From: Halalkaliarchaeum sp. AArc-CO
GTDB lineage: Archaea; Halobacteriota; Halobacteria; Halobacteriales; Haloferacaceae
Length of the DNA: 64,000 bases
Direction: 5' to 3'
Assembly: GCF_024972735.1 (NCBI RefSeq)
Contig: NZ_CP087723.1
Span: forward strand, 1,798,001 to 1,862,000
This document shows positions 8,232-16,674 of this stretch, one piece after another; position 1 is the stretch's first letter; the number at the start of each line of letters is the position of its first letter. Position numbers and translations under genes: made by a program. The notes under the pieces were generated by a model. It was given only the letters and a program-made list of their open reading frames with translations. It had not been told where the DNA came from and did no database searches.

Positions 8232-8899
8232 TGGTTGTACTCGCTACGAAGTGCTACGTCGCGGGCGACGCCCGGGACCGCGCGTTAGACGGGATGAACG
8301 CGCTCGTCGACAACGCGGTCGGGGAACTCGACGTCGAGTGGACGATTGGCGTCAGGAGCGATGACGACTTCGTCCAGGTCGAGTTCGAGGGAGCGGACGC
8401 GACTGTCGCGGAGAACCTTCTGGCTGAGGAATGGGGCGAGATTCCCGAAGAGATGGAGCCGGGAGAGACGTACGTCGGCACGCTGGAATCGTGGGACGAT
8501 GAGGGGTTCACCCTCGATTCCGGGCGCCCGATCGAGGTGCCCGCCGACGAACTCGGCCTGGGGCCGGGGACCCCGGCCCAGCTCGTGAAGCGATACGGGC
8601 TCGTCCAGCATCTCCCGATGCGGTTCGTCGCCGGCGATCCGCCGAGGCTGGCAGACGCCGAGCGCGATCGGCTGTTCGACTGGAGTCGCGGCACTGGCCG
8701 GGTGAACGTAAACAGCGCGACCCGCGGCGAGGTGCGGGCGACAGTAAACCGGGCGGGACACGCCCAGGACATCGTCACCGTCGAGCGGCTGGGATTGCTC
8801 GAACAGAGCATCGTCTGTAGAGAGGACACCGACCCGCCGGGGCTCCTCGCGGCGATCGGCGGGTATCTCCCCGCCGAACTCCGCTGTGTCGTTCCATGA
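8231..8899 (+). CDS. DUF2110 family protein
   Basis: A 222-residue soluble protein that matches the archaeal DUF2110 family, whose gene commonly follows tfe. The N-terminus (VVLATKCYVAGDARDRALDG) is the most recognisable part. The middle contains a small barrel-like segment (ETYVGTLESWDDEGFTLDSG), reminiscent of OB or S1 folds. The 1-nt overlap with tfe and a 4-nt ATGA overlap with the next gene give a compact operon. The conserved link to TFE suggests a role in transcription or RNA metabolism, which is inference only. Confidence 0.85.
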   Translation: MVVLATKCYVAGDARDRALDGMNALVDNAVGELDVEWTIGVRSDDDFVQVEFEGADATVAENLLAEEWGEIPEEMEPGETYVGTLESWDDEGFTLDSGRPIEVPADELGLGPGTPAQLVKRYGLVQHLPMRFVAGDPPRLADAERDRLFDWSRGTGRVNVNSATRGEVRATVNRAGHAQDIVTVERLGLLEQSIVCREDTDPPGLLAAIGGYLPAELRCVVP

Positions 8900-9705
8900 C
8901 GGTCCGACGTCGACTGCTTCTTGCCGTCGTCGTGCTCGTCCTGCTGGCGGTCAGCGCCGGCTGCCTTGCCTACGTAACCGGTGGGGGCGAGGTTGACGAC
9001 GAGACGCTCGACAGGGAGCCGGCCGAACCGTACGATCTCGACGTCGATCGGGACGGCTATCTCGTCGTGACGACCGAGGCGAACTATCGGGCAGTCTACA
9101 ACGTGACCGACAGGGAGGAAGTTCGTCTCCACCGAGAGACCGGATACGGCACCGAGGAACCGATCGACCTGCACGCGTTCCGGATCCAGTACGCCGACGG
9201 TGACGTCGTCAACGGGTCGACGTTCCGGGCCCACGGTGGGGAGGTCGAACAGACACCCGACGAGATCTGGGTCCGGTTCCCCGAGGATCGCGAGGCGGAC
9301 AAGCTGGCGTTTACGGCCTCGAGTACCCCAAAGCGGTTCGTCGCCCAGGTACCCGTTTCGGGCACCCTCGAAGTGGTCTTGCCCCCCGATCGCCGGATGG
9401 ACTTTTTCCTGTTCGGGAACGTCGCACCACGCGGCTACGAGACGGAAATCCAGGGCGACCGCCAGCACATCATCTGGGACGATTTCACCGGTGACAGGGT
9501 CATCGTCCAGTTTTACCTCCAGCGCGACCTGTGGATCTTCGCCGCCGGACTCGGCGTCGCTGCCGTGATCGCCGTCGTCGGACTGCTTCACTACCGCCGT
9601 CGGATCGAGGAACTCACGCAACGCCGCAAGGAAATGGGACTGGACGTCGAAGAGGAGCTCGACGAGTACGATGACGACGACGAACCGCCGCCGGGGCTGC
9701 GGTGA
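8896..9705 (+). CDS. Membrane-anchored lipoprotein (DUF5803-like)
   Basis: A 269-residue protein with a signal sequence ending in a lipobox (AVSAGC, Cys near residue 23), an extracytoplasmic beta-rich domain, one C-terminal membrane segment (about residues 210-230) and a short cytoplasmic acidic tail with coiled-coil character (RRRIEELTQRRKEM). Having both a lipid anchor and a C-terminal membrane helix is unusual, though the lipobox may instead be a simple signal peptide. It overlaps the DUF2110 stop by 4 nt. The family name is from memory. Function unknown. Confidence 0.75.
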   Translation: MTVRRRLLLAVVVLVLLAVSAGCLAYVTGGGEVDDETLDREPAEPYDLDVDRDGYLVVTTEANYRAVYNVTDREEVRLHRETGYGTEEPIDLHAFRIQYADGDVVNGSTFRAHGGEVEQTPDEIWVRFPEDREADKLAFTASSTPKRFVAQVPVSGTLEVVLPPDRRMDFFLFGNVAPRGYETEIQGDRQHIIWDDFTGDRVIVQFYLQRDLWIFAAGLGVAAVIAVVGLLHYRRRIEELTQRRKEMGLDVEEELDEYDDDDEPPPGLR

Positions 9706-9790
9706 GCAGTTACCCCGCTCGTCGGTTAGGGGGGTCGATCAGGCCGTCAGGGACCGCGCGTTTTTGTGCCCGACGCCCGTCCCGTGAGAC

Positions 9791-10504
9791 ATGGACGTAG
9801 CCATCGTCACCGTGGGCGACGAACTGCTCGCCGGTGACACCCAGGACACCAACTCCACGTGGCTGTGTGGACAGCTGACCGCACGCGGGGTGCGTGTGCG
9901 ACGGGTGACGACGGTCCCAGACGACGTCGGGGAAATCGCCCGCGTGGTCAACGAATACCGCGCCGAATACGACGCAGTGATCTCCACCGGCGGGCTCGGT
10001 CCGACCCACGACGACGTGACGATGGAGGCAGTCGCTGCGGCGTTCGGCCGGACGGTCGAGCCACACGAGGGAGCACTCGCGTGGCTCGAAGACCACGGCG
10101 GATACAGCGCCGAGGACCTGGTCGCCGGGACGACTAACCTGCCAGCGGGCGCGCGGATGCTCCCGAACGAGGAGGGGGTTGCCCCGGGGGCAGTCGTCGA
10201 AACGGTGTACGTCCTGCCCGGCGTCCCTGCCGAGATGAAGGCGATGTTCCAGCTCGTCGCCGACGAGTTCAGCGGCGACCGGACCTACACGACGGTTCTC
10301 ACCACGCCACAGCCGGAGAGCGAACTGATCGACCTCATGGTGACGCTCCAGGAGACGTTCGGGGTATCGGTCGGCTCGTATCCCGGCGAGAACGTCAGAG
10401 TGAAAGTGACCGCCCGGGACCCGGAGACGCTCGAGGACGCGGCGTCGTGGCTGCGAAACCGGATCGAGATCGTCGACTCCCCGGAAGTCTCCGAGACGAC
10501 GTAG
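9791..10504 (+). CDS. CinA-like / molybdopterin-binding (MoCF) domain protein
   Basis: A 237-residue protein of the COG1058 family, with only the N-terminal MoCF-type domain of CinA. Clear motifs are VTVGDELLAGDTQDTNS at the N-terminus and STGGLGPTHDDVTMEAVA near residue 75, the ligand-binding loop of this fold, then LPGVPAEM near residue 145. Bacterial CinA also carries an NMN deamidase domain, which is absent here. Related enzymes act on ADP-ribose or other pyrophosphates, but the archaeal substrate is not settled. A weak T-rich box (9760-9768) lies about 25 nt upstream. Confidence 0.85.
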   Translation: MDVAIVTVGDELLAGDTQDTNSTWLCGQLTARGVRVRRVTTVPDDVGEIARVVNEYRAEYDAVISTGGLGPTHDDVTMEAVAAAFGRTVEPHEGALAWLEDHGGYSAEDLVAGTTNLPAGARMLPNEEGVAPGAVVETVYVLPGVPAEMKAMFQLVADEFSGDRTYTTVLTTPQPESELIDLMVTLQETFGVSVGSYPGENVRVKVTARDPETLEDAASWLRNRIEIVDSPEVSETT

Positions 10505-10546
10505 TCGAGAGAGTCCGGGCCGTCGACGACTCTGTCGGCGGTCGGA

Positions 10547-10660
10547 TCAGCGATACAGGTAGATCAACCAGATCGCGGTGACGAGCAGGGACACCAGAAG
10601 CACCGTCGCACCCATTTCGGCGATCGGTATCGGTTCCGACTGGAGTAAAACCGGGAGCAT
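10547..10660 (-). CDS. Small single-pass membrane protein (37 aa)
   Basis: An open frame of 37 residues: a short N-terminus (MLPVLLQSEPIPIAEMG), one hydrophobic helix (TVLLVSLLVTAIWLIYLYR at the end) and a stop right after it. A minus-strand TATA-like box (catttaat, 10684-10691) lies about 24-30 nt before the ATG, which is what a leaderless haloarchaeal gene should show. It fills the space between the convergent CinA-like gene and the fused dehydrogenase gene. I do not recognise it. Small one-helix proteins of this kind are common and poorly annotated in haloarchaea. Confidence 0.55.
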   Translation of the reverse strand: MLPVLLQSEPIPIAEMGATVLLVSLLVTAIWLIYLYR

Positions 10661-10683
10661 ACGCGTGAGTTTTTCCGGACGGG

Positions 10684-10691
10684 ATTAAATG
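10684..10691 (-). promoter_or_regulatory. TATA-like box for the 37-residue membrane protein
   Basis: catttaat on the minus strand lies about 24-30 nt before the ATG at 10660. It is one of the few AT-rich patches in this intergenic stretch. Confidence 0.5.
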
Positions 10692-10759
10692 ATTTCGTTC
10701 GTCGGGTGGTATCACACCACGGTGGCTTCGGTGAGGCGCACTCGGACCACCGCCCGCAG

Positions 10760-12745
10760 CTATTTACCCTCGAATTCCGGCTCTGAATCGCCCATGAAGG
10801 CGGTGATTCCCTCCATCAGGTCGTCTGTCGCCATGAGGTGACCGAACGCCTGCGCCTCGATCTCGAGCCCGGCGTCGGTGTCCTCTCGACCGTACAGCAT
10901 CGCGCGTTTCGTGTACCGCTGGGCGATCGGCGGTCCACTCGCCATCTCGCGGGCAAGTTCGAATGCTCGATCGTCGAACTCCTCGTTGTCGACGACGTCG
11001 TTGAGGAAGCCGTACTCCTCCATCGTCTCGGCGTCGTAGCGCTCGGCGGTGAAGATGATCTCCTTGGCCCGCCCCTCGCCGACGATGTGGCTGAGGCGCT
11101 GGGTACCCCCCCAGCCGGGGAGCAGCCCGAGGTTGTGCTCCGGCTGTCCGAGTTCCGATCGCTCGGTCGCGATCCGGAGGTCCGCACACGTTGCCAGCTC
11201 CATCCCCCCGCCGAGACAGTAGCCGTCGATGCCAGCGACGACCGGCATGTCACACGCCTCGAGCTTCCCGAAGGTTTGCTGGCCCTTCCGGGAGAGTTCG
11301 ACGCCTGCGATCGGGTCCGCACCGCCGGCAGCCATGCTCTGTACGTCGGCACCCGCCGAGAACGCGCGGTCGCCTTCACCTGTAAGGAGGATCGCTCGCA
11401 CCTCTTCGTGCTCCTCGAGTTCGTCGATCGCCGACGAAAGTTCCTCGAGCAGTTCGTCGCTGATCGTGTTCATCCGGTGTGGCCGCGAAAGCTGGACGTG
11501 ACCGACTCGGTCTTGGATCTCGACGGAAATCGCCTCGAAGTCGAACACGTCCCCCTCGCCTTCGGAGTCGCCCTCGTCCTCGCCGTGGAACGTTCCGCCG
11601 GATTCGGCCAGATCGGTGAGACACGCTTCGGGCTCGTATCGGGCGGCACCAGTGCGGTCGTACAGCTCCTCGAGTGTCTCCACGAGCGTCTCGATCCCCG
11701 CGTCGTCGGCCATCTTCGCTGGGCCGTCGGGGAAGCCGGCACCGAGCATCACCGCCCGGTCGATCGCCGGCGGATCCGCCACGTCGTTTTCGACGAGCCC
11801 GGCGACCTCGTTTGCCATCACTGCGAGCAGTCGCAGCCGAACGTCATCGTCACCCTCGCCGGTCGGGACGTCCGCACCGCCGTCCTCGTAGTCGTAAAAC
11901 CCGGACCCGGTCTTCTTTCCAAGCTCCTCGGCTTCCACCTTCTCGACGAGGACCGGGCACGGTTCGTATGCGTCCCCGAGCTGGTCGTGCATATACTCGA
12001 GTACGTGGTAGCCCACGTCGATTCCGACCTGGTCTGCGAGCTCGAATGCACCCATCGGGAGGCCGATGTCGAACTTGGTCGTAGAGTCGACCTCGGCGAC
12101 GGTCGCATCACCCATCTCGACGATCCAGGCCGCCTCGTTCATCAGCGGGACGAGCACGCGGTTGACGATGAACCCGGGACTGTCCTTTCGGACCCGCACT
12201 GGCGTCTTGTCCATCGCTTCCGCCAGCTCCTCGATCAGCTCCAGCGTCTCCTCGTCCGTGTGAGCTCCCGAGATGACCTCGACCAGCTCCATCCGAACCG
12301 GCGGGTTGAAAAAGTGCATCCCGCAGAACCGCTCTGGGCGTTCTGTGACCTCCGAGAGGTCCGTGATCGACAGGCTCGAGGTGTTCGAGGTGAACACCGT
12401 GTGATCCGGCGCGTACTCCTCGAGTTCCTCGTAGACGTCCCGTTTGATCTCCATCTTCTCGGGGACCGCCTCGATGACGACGTCCGCGTCCTCGACTGCC
12501 TCCTCGAGATCCACGAGCGGGGTTACGCGTTCCAGTGCTGCCTCGGCGTCGTCCTCGGAGATCCGATCCTTCTCTGCGAGTTTGCCCAGACTCCACTCGA
12601 TCTGTTCGTAGCCGTCCTCGACGAACTCCGCTTTGATGTCCCGCATCCGAACGTCGTAGCCGGCCAGCGCCGCAACCTCCGCGATGCCGTGTCCCATGTT
12701 CCCCGCACCGAGTACCGTGACGTGTTCGACGTCGTCGAGCTTCAT
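10760..12745 (-). CDS. 3-hydroxyacyl-CoA dehydrogenase / enoyl-CoA hydratase fusion
   Basis: A 661-residue two-domain enzyme for two consecutive beta-oxidation steps (hydration of enoyl-CoA, then NAD-linked oxidation of the 3-hydroxyacyl-CoA). The N-terminal half has the NAD-binding VTVLGAGNMGHGIAEVAA, the family signature around residue 180 and the C-terminal dehydrogenase domain (MANEVAGLVENDVA). After an acidic linker rich in Glu, Asp and Gly near residue 390, the crotonase domain follows (AISVEIQDRVGHVQLSRP, FSAGADVQSMA, YCLGGGMELA). The start at 12745 (MKLDDVEHVTVLG) precedes the nucleotide-binding fold by the normal few residues. The domain order is opposite to bacterial FadB but usual in archaea. 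Confidence 0.95.
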   Translation of the reverse strand: MKLDDVEHVTVLGAGNMGHGIAEVAALAGYDVRMRDIKAEFVEDGYEQIEWSLGKLAEKDRISEDDAEAALERVTPLVDLEEAVEDADVVIEAVPEKMEIKRDVYEELEEYAPDHTVFTSNTSSLSITDLSEVTERPERFCGMHFFNPPVRMELVEVISGAHTDEETLELIEELAEAMDKTPVRVRKDSPGFIVNRVLVPLMNEAAWIVEMGDATVAEVDSTTKFDIGLPMGAFELADQVGIDVGYHVLEYMHDQLGDAYEPCPVLVEKVEAEELGKKTGSGFYDYEDGGADVPTGEGDDDVRLRLLAVMANEVAGLVENDVADPPAIDRAVMLGAGFPDGPAKMADDAGIETLVETLEELYDRTGAARYEPEACLTDLAESGGTFHGEDEGDSEGEGDVFDFEAISVEIQDRVGHVQLSRPHRMNTISDELLEELSSAIDELEEHEEVRAILLTGEGDRAFSAGADVQSMAAGGADPIAGVELSRKGQQTFGKLEACDMPVVAGIDGYCLGGGMELATCADLRIATERSELGQPEHNLGLLPGWGGTQRLSHIVGEGRAKEIIFTAERYDAETMEEYGFLNDVVDNEEFDDRAFELAREMASGPPIAQRYTKRAMLYGREDTDAGLEIEAQAFGHLMATDDLMEGITAFMGDSEPEFEGK

Positions 12746-12867
12746 GTCCGACGCGTCGAAGCGGCGCCGGTTGAACGTTTCTATCTTACGAACGAACAAC
12801 TGGTGTCGAGTTTATTCCTCCGAAAGAAACAGGCAGGCCTCGGCCTCGAGTTGGCGACAGGCCTCGA

Positions 12868-13065
12868 TCAGGCCTCGACTTCGTAGCCGGCGTCCTCGAC
12901 TGCGGCCACGAGGGCCCCGCGGTCGGCGTCCCCCTCTGCGGTTGCGGTACCGGCCTCGTGATCGGCGCTCGCCGATTCGACCCCCGAAACGCCCTCGAGC
13001 GCTTCGACGACCGCCTCTTCACAGCCATCACACGCCATTCCGGACACGGTGAGTGTCGTAGACAT
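12868..13065 (-). CDS. Copper chaperone-like HMA domain protein (CopZ type)
   Basis: A 65-residue protein consisting of one heavy-metal-associated domain. The metal-binding GMACDGCEEAV near residues 10-20 carries the two Cys (CDGC). The end GYEVEA is typical of the fold. Such proteins bind Cu(I) and deliver it to Cu ATPases or sensors. It is divergently transcribed from a TRASH-domain Lrp-type regulator, which very likely senses metal and controls it. The start at 13065 (MSTTLTVSGMAC) is preferred because the upstream extension runs across the intergenic promoter region. The candidate partner CopA lies at 56692. Confidence 0.9.
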   Translation of the reverse strand: MSTTLTVSGMACDGCEEAVVEALEGVSGVESASADHEAGTATAEGDADRGALVAAVEDAGYEVEA

Positions 13066-13191
13066 ACAGGAAACTACTCCGTCACGAACTATGTGGGTTT
13101 TCCTTTCGTATCCAGTGTCGAGACGGACAGTAAAGTTTTGAACCATAAGCAAACGCAAAACGCACTTGAGGATGGAAAGATACGGAGACAC

Positions 13192-13797
13192 ATGCGCACG
13201 CTCGACGAGACCGATCGCGAGATCCTCCGACTGCTGCTTTCGGATGCCCGACGGCCGTACAGCGACATCGCAGATCGCGTCGGCCTCTCGCCGCCGGCTG
13301 TCTCCGACCGCGTCGACCGCCTCCAGGAGCTCGGCGTTCTCGAGTCGTTCACGGTCACGCTCGACCGGTCGATGCTCACCGAGGGGGCACGCCTGCTGAT
13401 CACCGTGACACTCGCCCCGACAGCGGACCCGGCGGTTGAGGATGTTTCAGCCCACGACAGGGTCGAACACGCGTTCCTGACGGCGGCCGGCGACCTGGTG
13501 TTCGTCGCGATCGTCTCCGACGGGGACGTCAGACCGCTGGTTTCGGAGCTGCTCGGTGAGGACGAAACGCTGCTCAGGGGACTCGAGGTCGAACTCCTCG
13601 CCGGATCGTCGTGGTCGCCCACGCTGGGGAACGCCGAACTGGCCGTCGAGTGCGTCGAATGTGGCAACACCGTCACGAGCGAGGGAGAGTCGGCCCGCAT
13701 CGACGGCACCCTGTATCATTTCTGTTGTGGCTCGTGTCTGGCGAACTTCGAGGAACGGTTCGAACGGCTACAGGAAGGGGCAAAGGAAGGCGCCTGA
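13192..13797 (+). CDS. Lrp/AsnC-type regulator with C-terminal TRASH metal-binding domain
   Basis: A 201-residue regulator. Residues about 4-60 form an AsnC-type helix-turn-helix (LDETDREILRLLLSDARRPY, IADRVGLSPPAVSDRV). The middle is a ligand/dimer domain. The C-terminus (about 158-195) is a TRASH domain with a Cys pair CVECG and then YHFCCGSC, a motif predicted to bind metal ions. This design, together with the divergent CopZ-type gene, points to a metal-responsive regulator of copper homeostasis. The ATG at 13192 starts right before the helix-turn-helix. The target operators were not found by eye. Confidence 0.9.
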   Translation: MRTLDETDREILRLLLSDARRPYSDIADRVGLSPPAVSDRVDRLQELGVLESFTVTLDRSMLTEGARLLITVTLAPTADPAVEDVSAHDRVEHAFLTAAGDLVFVAIVSDGDVRPLVSELLGEDETLLRGLEVELLAGSSWSPTLGNAELAVECVECGNTVTSEGESARIDGTLYHFCCGSCLANFEERFERLQEGAKEGA

Positions 13798-13842
13798 GTC
13801 CGGAGATCCATCGAGTCCGGAGATCCGTCGAGTTCGGAGACC
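13796..13842. repeat. 17-bp tandem repeat, about 2.7 copies
   Basis: gagtccggagatccatc is followed by gagtccggagatccgtc and a shorter, degenerate third copy. It begins at the last codons of the TRASH regulator and runs into the gap before larE. It could be slippage or a transcript-end structure. Confidence 0.7.
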
Positions 13843-13917
13843 GCCCGAAGACGAGGACGAGAGGGTGGTCTCGGAGGGAAAGTGTTAGGGTCGTCTCGCT
13901 CGTGGTACCCACGACTA

Positions 13918-14733
13918 ATGTCTGACATCGCCGGCATCATCCAGGAGATAACGGCGGACCTCGCCTCCAGGGACGGCATCGTTGTCGCGTTCAGTGGCGG
14001 CGTCGATTCCTCGGTCGTCGCCGCACTCGCACACGACGCCCTCGGCGACGACGCCGTCGCCGTGACCGCCAGAAGCGAAACGCTCCCGGAGGCGGAGCTC
14101 GAGTCGGCGAAACGCGTCGCTCGGGAGATCGGAATCCGACACGAGACCGTCTCGTTCAGCGAGCTGGACGACGATCGGTTCGTCGAAAACGACGACAAGC
14201 GGTGTTACTACTGCCGGACGATGCGGTTGGGTGAACTGTCCGACGCCGCAGCGAGGCTAGGAATCGACACCGTCTGTGACGGCACCAACGCCAGCGACGT
14301 CGACGGCGGCCATCGGCCGGGGCTGCAAGCTGTCGAGGAACAGGAGGCGTACTCGCCGCTTCTGGCGCACGACGTCACCAAAGCACAGGTTCGCGCCATC
14401 GCCTCGTCGTACGACCTGTCGGTTGCGGACAAACCGTCGATGGCCTGTCTCTCCTCCCGCATCCCGACCGGACAGGAAGTGACCGAAGCGCGGCTCTCCC
14501 GCATCGAGCGCGCCGAACAGTTCCTGCGCGAGTGGGGGTTCTCCCAGTTCCGCGTCCGGGACCACGACGGGATGGCCCGGATCGAAATCTGCGCGGACGA
14601 ACTCGAAGCGGCGCTGGATCCGACGTTCGCACGGGTCGCAAGAGAACACGTTCGGGACGCCGGCTTCGACACCGTCACCCTGGACCTCGAAGGCTATCGG
14701 ACCGGGAGCGTGAGCCCGGGTGGCGGGAACTGA
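13918..14733 (+). CDS. larE: LarE, sacrificial sulfur transferase for nickel-pincer cofactor
   Basis: A 271-residue PP-loop ATPase. It activates pyridinium-3,5-biscarboxylic acid mononucleotide by adenylation and inserts sulfur. The PP-loop FSGGVDSSV is at residues 25-33, and RCYYCRTM matches a family motif near residue 99. The residue equivalent to the sacrificial Cys176 of the Lactiplantibacillus enzyme is C177, in KPSMACLSSRIPTG, so this is the type that gives up its own cysteine sulfur. It is convergent with larB 45 nt away; larC is not in the window. The cofactor serves lactate racemase-like LarA enzymes. Confidence 0.93.
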   Translation: MSDIAGIIQEITADLASRDGIVVAFSGGVDSSVVAALAHDALGDDAVAVTARSETLPEAELESAKRVAREIGIRHETVSFSELDDDRFVENDDKRCYYCRTMRLGELSDAAARLGIDTVCDGTNASDVDGGHRPGLQAVEEQEAYSPLLAHDVTKAQVRAIASSYDLSVADKPSMACLSSRIPTGQEVTEARLSRIERAEQFLREWGFSQFRVRDHDGMARIEICADELEAALDPTFARVAREHVRDAGFDTVTLDLEGYRTGSVSPGGGN

Positions 14734-14778
14734 TCGGCTTCCCCGAGTGAGTAGGGAGTCGATCAAGTAGGGAGTCGG

Positions 14779-15516
14779 TCAGGTTCTGGCGATCTGTGCC
14801 GCCTGCGCGCCCGCGACGAACCCGGCGTCGATGTTCACCGTCGAGAGCACGGTACAGGACTGCAGCATCCCCGCGAGTGCCGCCTCGCCATCCCCGCCGT
14901 GACCGTATCCGATCGACACCGGCAGGCCGATCACCGGGCTGTCGACGAGCCCGGCGACGACGGTCGGCAGGGCACCCTCCCGTCCGGCGGCGACGACGAC
15001 AGCGTCGGCGTTTGAAAGCGCTTCGGCCTCCGAGAGGATCCGGTGGATGCCGGCCACGCCGACATCGTAGAACGTCTCGACAGTACACCCCATCTCGCCG
15101 GCCGTCACGGCGGCCTCCTCGGCCACCGGAACGTCTGACGTCCCGCCGGAGACCACCGCGACCGTGCCCTCCGGCTCCGGCGGTTCGTACGCGGCAGTTC
15201 GGAGCACGAGGACCCGCGAGTCCGGATACCAGCCGACGTTGGTGGCGAGCGCCTCGAGCGTGTCGACTGCCGCCTCGTCGACTCGGGTGAAAACGACATG
15301 TCCCTGCTCGTCGAGAAACGAATCCGCAATCGAGCGCAACTGGTCGATCGACTTTCCGTCTCCGAGGACGACCTCCGGGATCCCGGCGCGGTCTCCCCTA
15401 CCGGTGTCGAGGCGCGCGAAATCGTCGACGCGAGTGTACCCGTCCAGCTCCCGTCTGGCTTCCTCGACCGTTCGCTCACCCGAGGCGACGTCTTCGAGTA
15501 CGTCCTGTAGATCCAT
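14779..15516 (-). CDS. larB: LarB, nickel-pincer cofactor biosynthesis carboxylase/hydrolase
   Basis: A 245-residue protein matching LarB, which carboxylates nicotinic acid adenine dinucleotide and cleaves it to give the precursor that LarE then sulfurises. The N-terminal part has VVLGDGKSIDQL. The C-terminal half is the PurE-like (AIR carboxylase-like) domain with VVSGGTSDVPVAEEAA, VAAGREGALPTVVAGL and a final STVNIDAGFVAGAQAA. Its gene is convergent with larE, so the two are clustered but not in one transcript. Coverage is full length. Confidence 0.93.
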   Translation of the reverse strand: MDLQDVLEDVASGERTVEEARRELDGYTRVDDFARLDTGRGDRAGIPEVVLGDGKSIDQLRSIADSFLDEQGHVVFTRVDEAAVDTLEALATNVGWYPDSRVLVLRTAAYEPPEPEGTVAVVSGGTSDVPVAEEAAVTAGEMGCTVETFYDVGVAGIHRILSEAEALSNADAVVVAAGREGALPTVVAGLVDSPVIGLPVSIGYGHGGDGEAALAGMLQSCTVLSTVNIDAGFVAGAQAAQIART

Positions 15517-15633
15517 GCACCCCCTCCGGGCGTCGACGAAGAAAAGCTAACCGCCATCCGCCTTGGGGAACGCGTGTTCCATGCGGTGGGAAGAAGTCTC
15601 CGTGAGGGTCGCTCCTGGCGTCCCGGAGACTGC

Positions 15634-16674
15634 TCAGATCCAGCCCTCTTCGACCAGCAGCTCGCCGTTGAGGATCGACGCGCCTGCCGCGCCGCGGATC
15701 GTGTTGTGAGCCAGACAGTTGTACTTCACCCCGTCGACGGTCGTCTCGATCCCGCCGGCGACGACCGCCATTCCCCGTTCGGTCATCCTGTCGAGGCGGG
15801 GTTGGGGCCGGTCGGGCTGTGCTTCGCCGAACACGTGTATCAACTGGTCGGGGGCGCTGGGGAGGTCGATCCCCGGCAGCGATCGCATCGCCGCCCGGAC
15901 CTCCTCGGCGTCCGGTTCCGACGTGAGTCCGGCGAAGACGTTCTCGAGGTGGCCGTCGATCGTCGGGATCCGGTTGCAGGAGGCGGAGACGTCGGCGTCG
16001 TGAAGCTCGAGTTCGGCACCGTCGAACGAGCCAAGCAGCTTCCGGGATTCCGTCTCCATCTTCTCCTCTTCGCCGCCGATGTGGGGAAGGGCGTTGTCGA
16101 TAATCTCCATCGAGGTGACGCCGGAGTACCCCGCCCCCGAGACCGCCTGCAGCGTCGAGACGTGGACGCTTTCGAGCCCGAACTCGTCGAGTGCTGCCAG
16201 GGTCGGGACCATCGTGATCGTCGAACAGTTCGGGTTCTTCACCAGTGCACCGTCCCAGCCACGTTCGTCCCGCTGGACCTCGATCAGTCCGAGATGATCC
16301 GGATTGATCTCCGGAATCGTGAGCGGTACGTCCGGGGCCATCCGGTCGTTCGAGGAGTTCGAGGAGACGACGTAGCCGTCCTCGAGGAACGCCGGCTCGA
16401 TCTCGCTCGCGACGCCCGAGGGGAGCGAGGAGAACAGCAGGTCGACGTCGTCGGGGACCGCCTCTGGAATCGTTTCGACGACCTCCATCCCCGCGACATC
16501 CGCCGGGATCGGGGTGTCGACACGCCACTTCGCCGCCTCCGCGTACCGCTTGCCCGCGCTGGCTTCACTCGCGGTCACCGCGGCGAGTTCGAACGTCGGG
16601 TGGTCGTCGAGAAGCTGGATGAATCGCTGTCCGACCGCGCCGGTCGCGCCGAGAATGCCTACCTGTACAGTCAT
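15634..16674 (-). CDS. asd: Aspartate-semialdehyde dehydrogenase
   Basis: A 346-residue enzyme that reduces aspartyl phosphate to aspartate semialdehyde, the branch point to lysine, threonine and methionine. The NADP-binding start VQVGILGATGAVGQRFIQLL is clear. The catalytic cysteine lies in KNPNCSTITMVP near residue 148, and SGAGYSGV follows. The ATG at 16674 is preferred over the longer frame to 16932, whose extra 86 residues are basic and unlike the family. A weak minus-strand TATA-like box (about 16699-16705) fits this start. Confidence 0.95.
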   Translation of the reverse strand: MTVQVGILGATGAVGQRFIQLLDDHPTFELAAVTASEASAGKRYAEAAKWRVDTPIPADVAGMEVVETIPEAVPDDVDLLFSSLPSGVASEIEPAFLEDGYVVSSNSSNDRMAPDVPLTIPEINPDHLGLIEVQRDERGWDGALVKNPNCSTITMVPTLAALDEFGLESVHVSTLQAVSGAGYSGVTSMEIIDNALPHIGGEEEKMETESRKLLGSFDGAELELHDADVSASCNRIPTIDGHLENVFAGLTSEPDAEEVRAAMRSLPGIDLPSAPDQLIHVFGEAQPDRPQPRLDRMTERGMAVVAGGIETTVDGVKYNCLAHNTIRGAAGASILNGELLVEEGWI

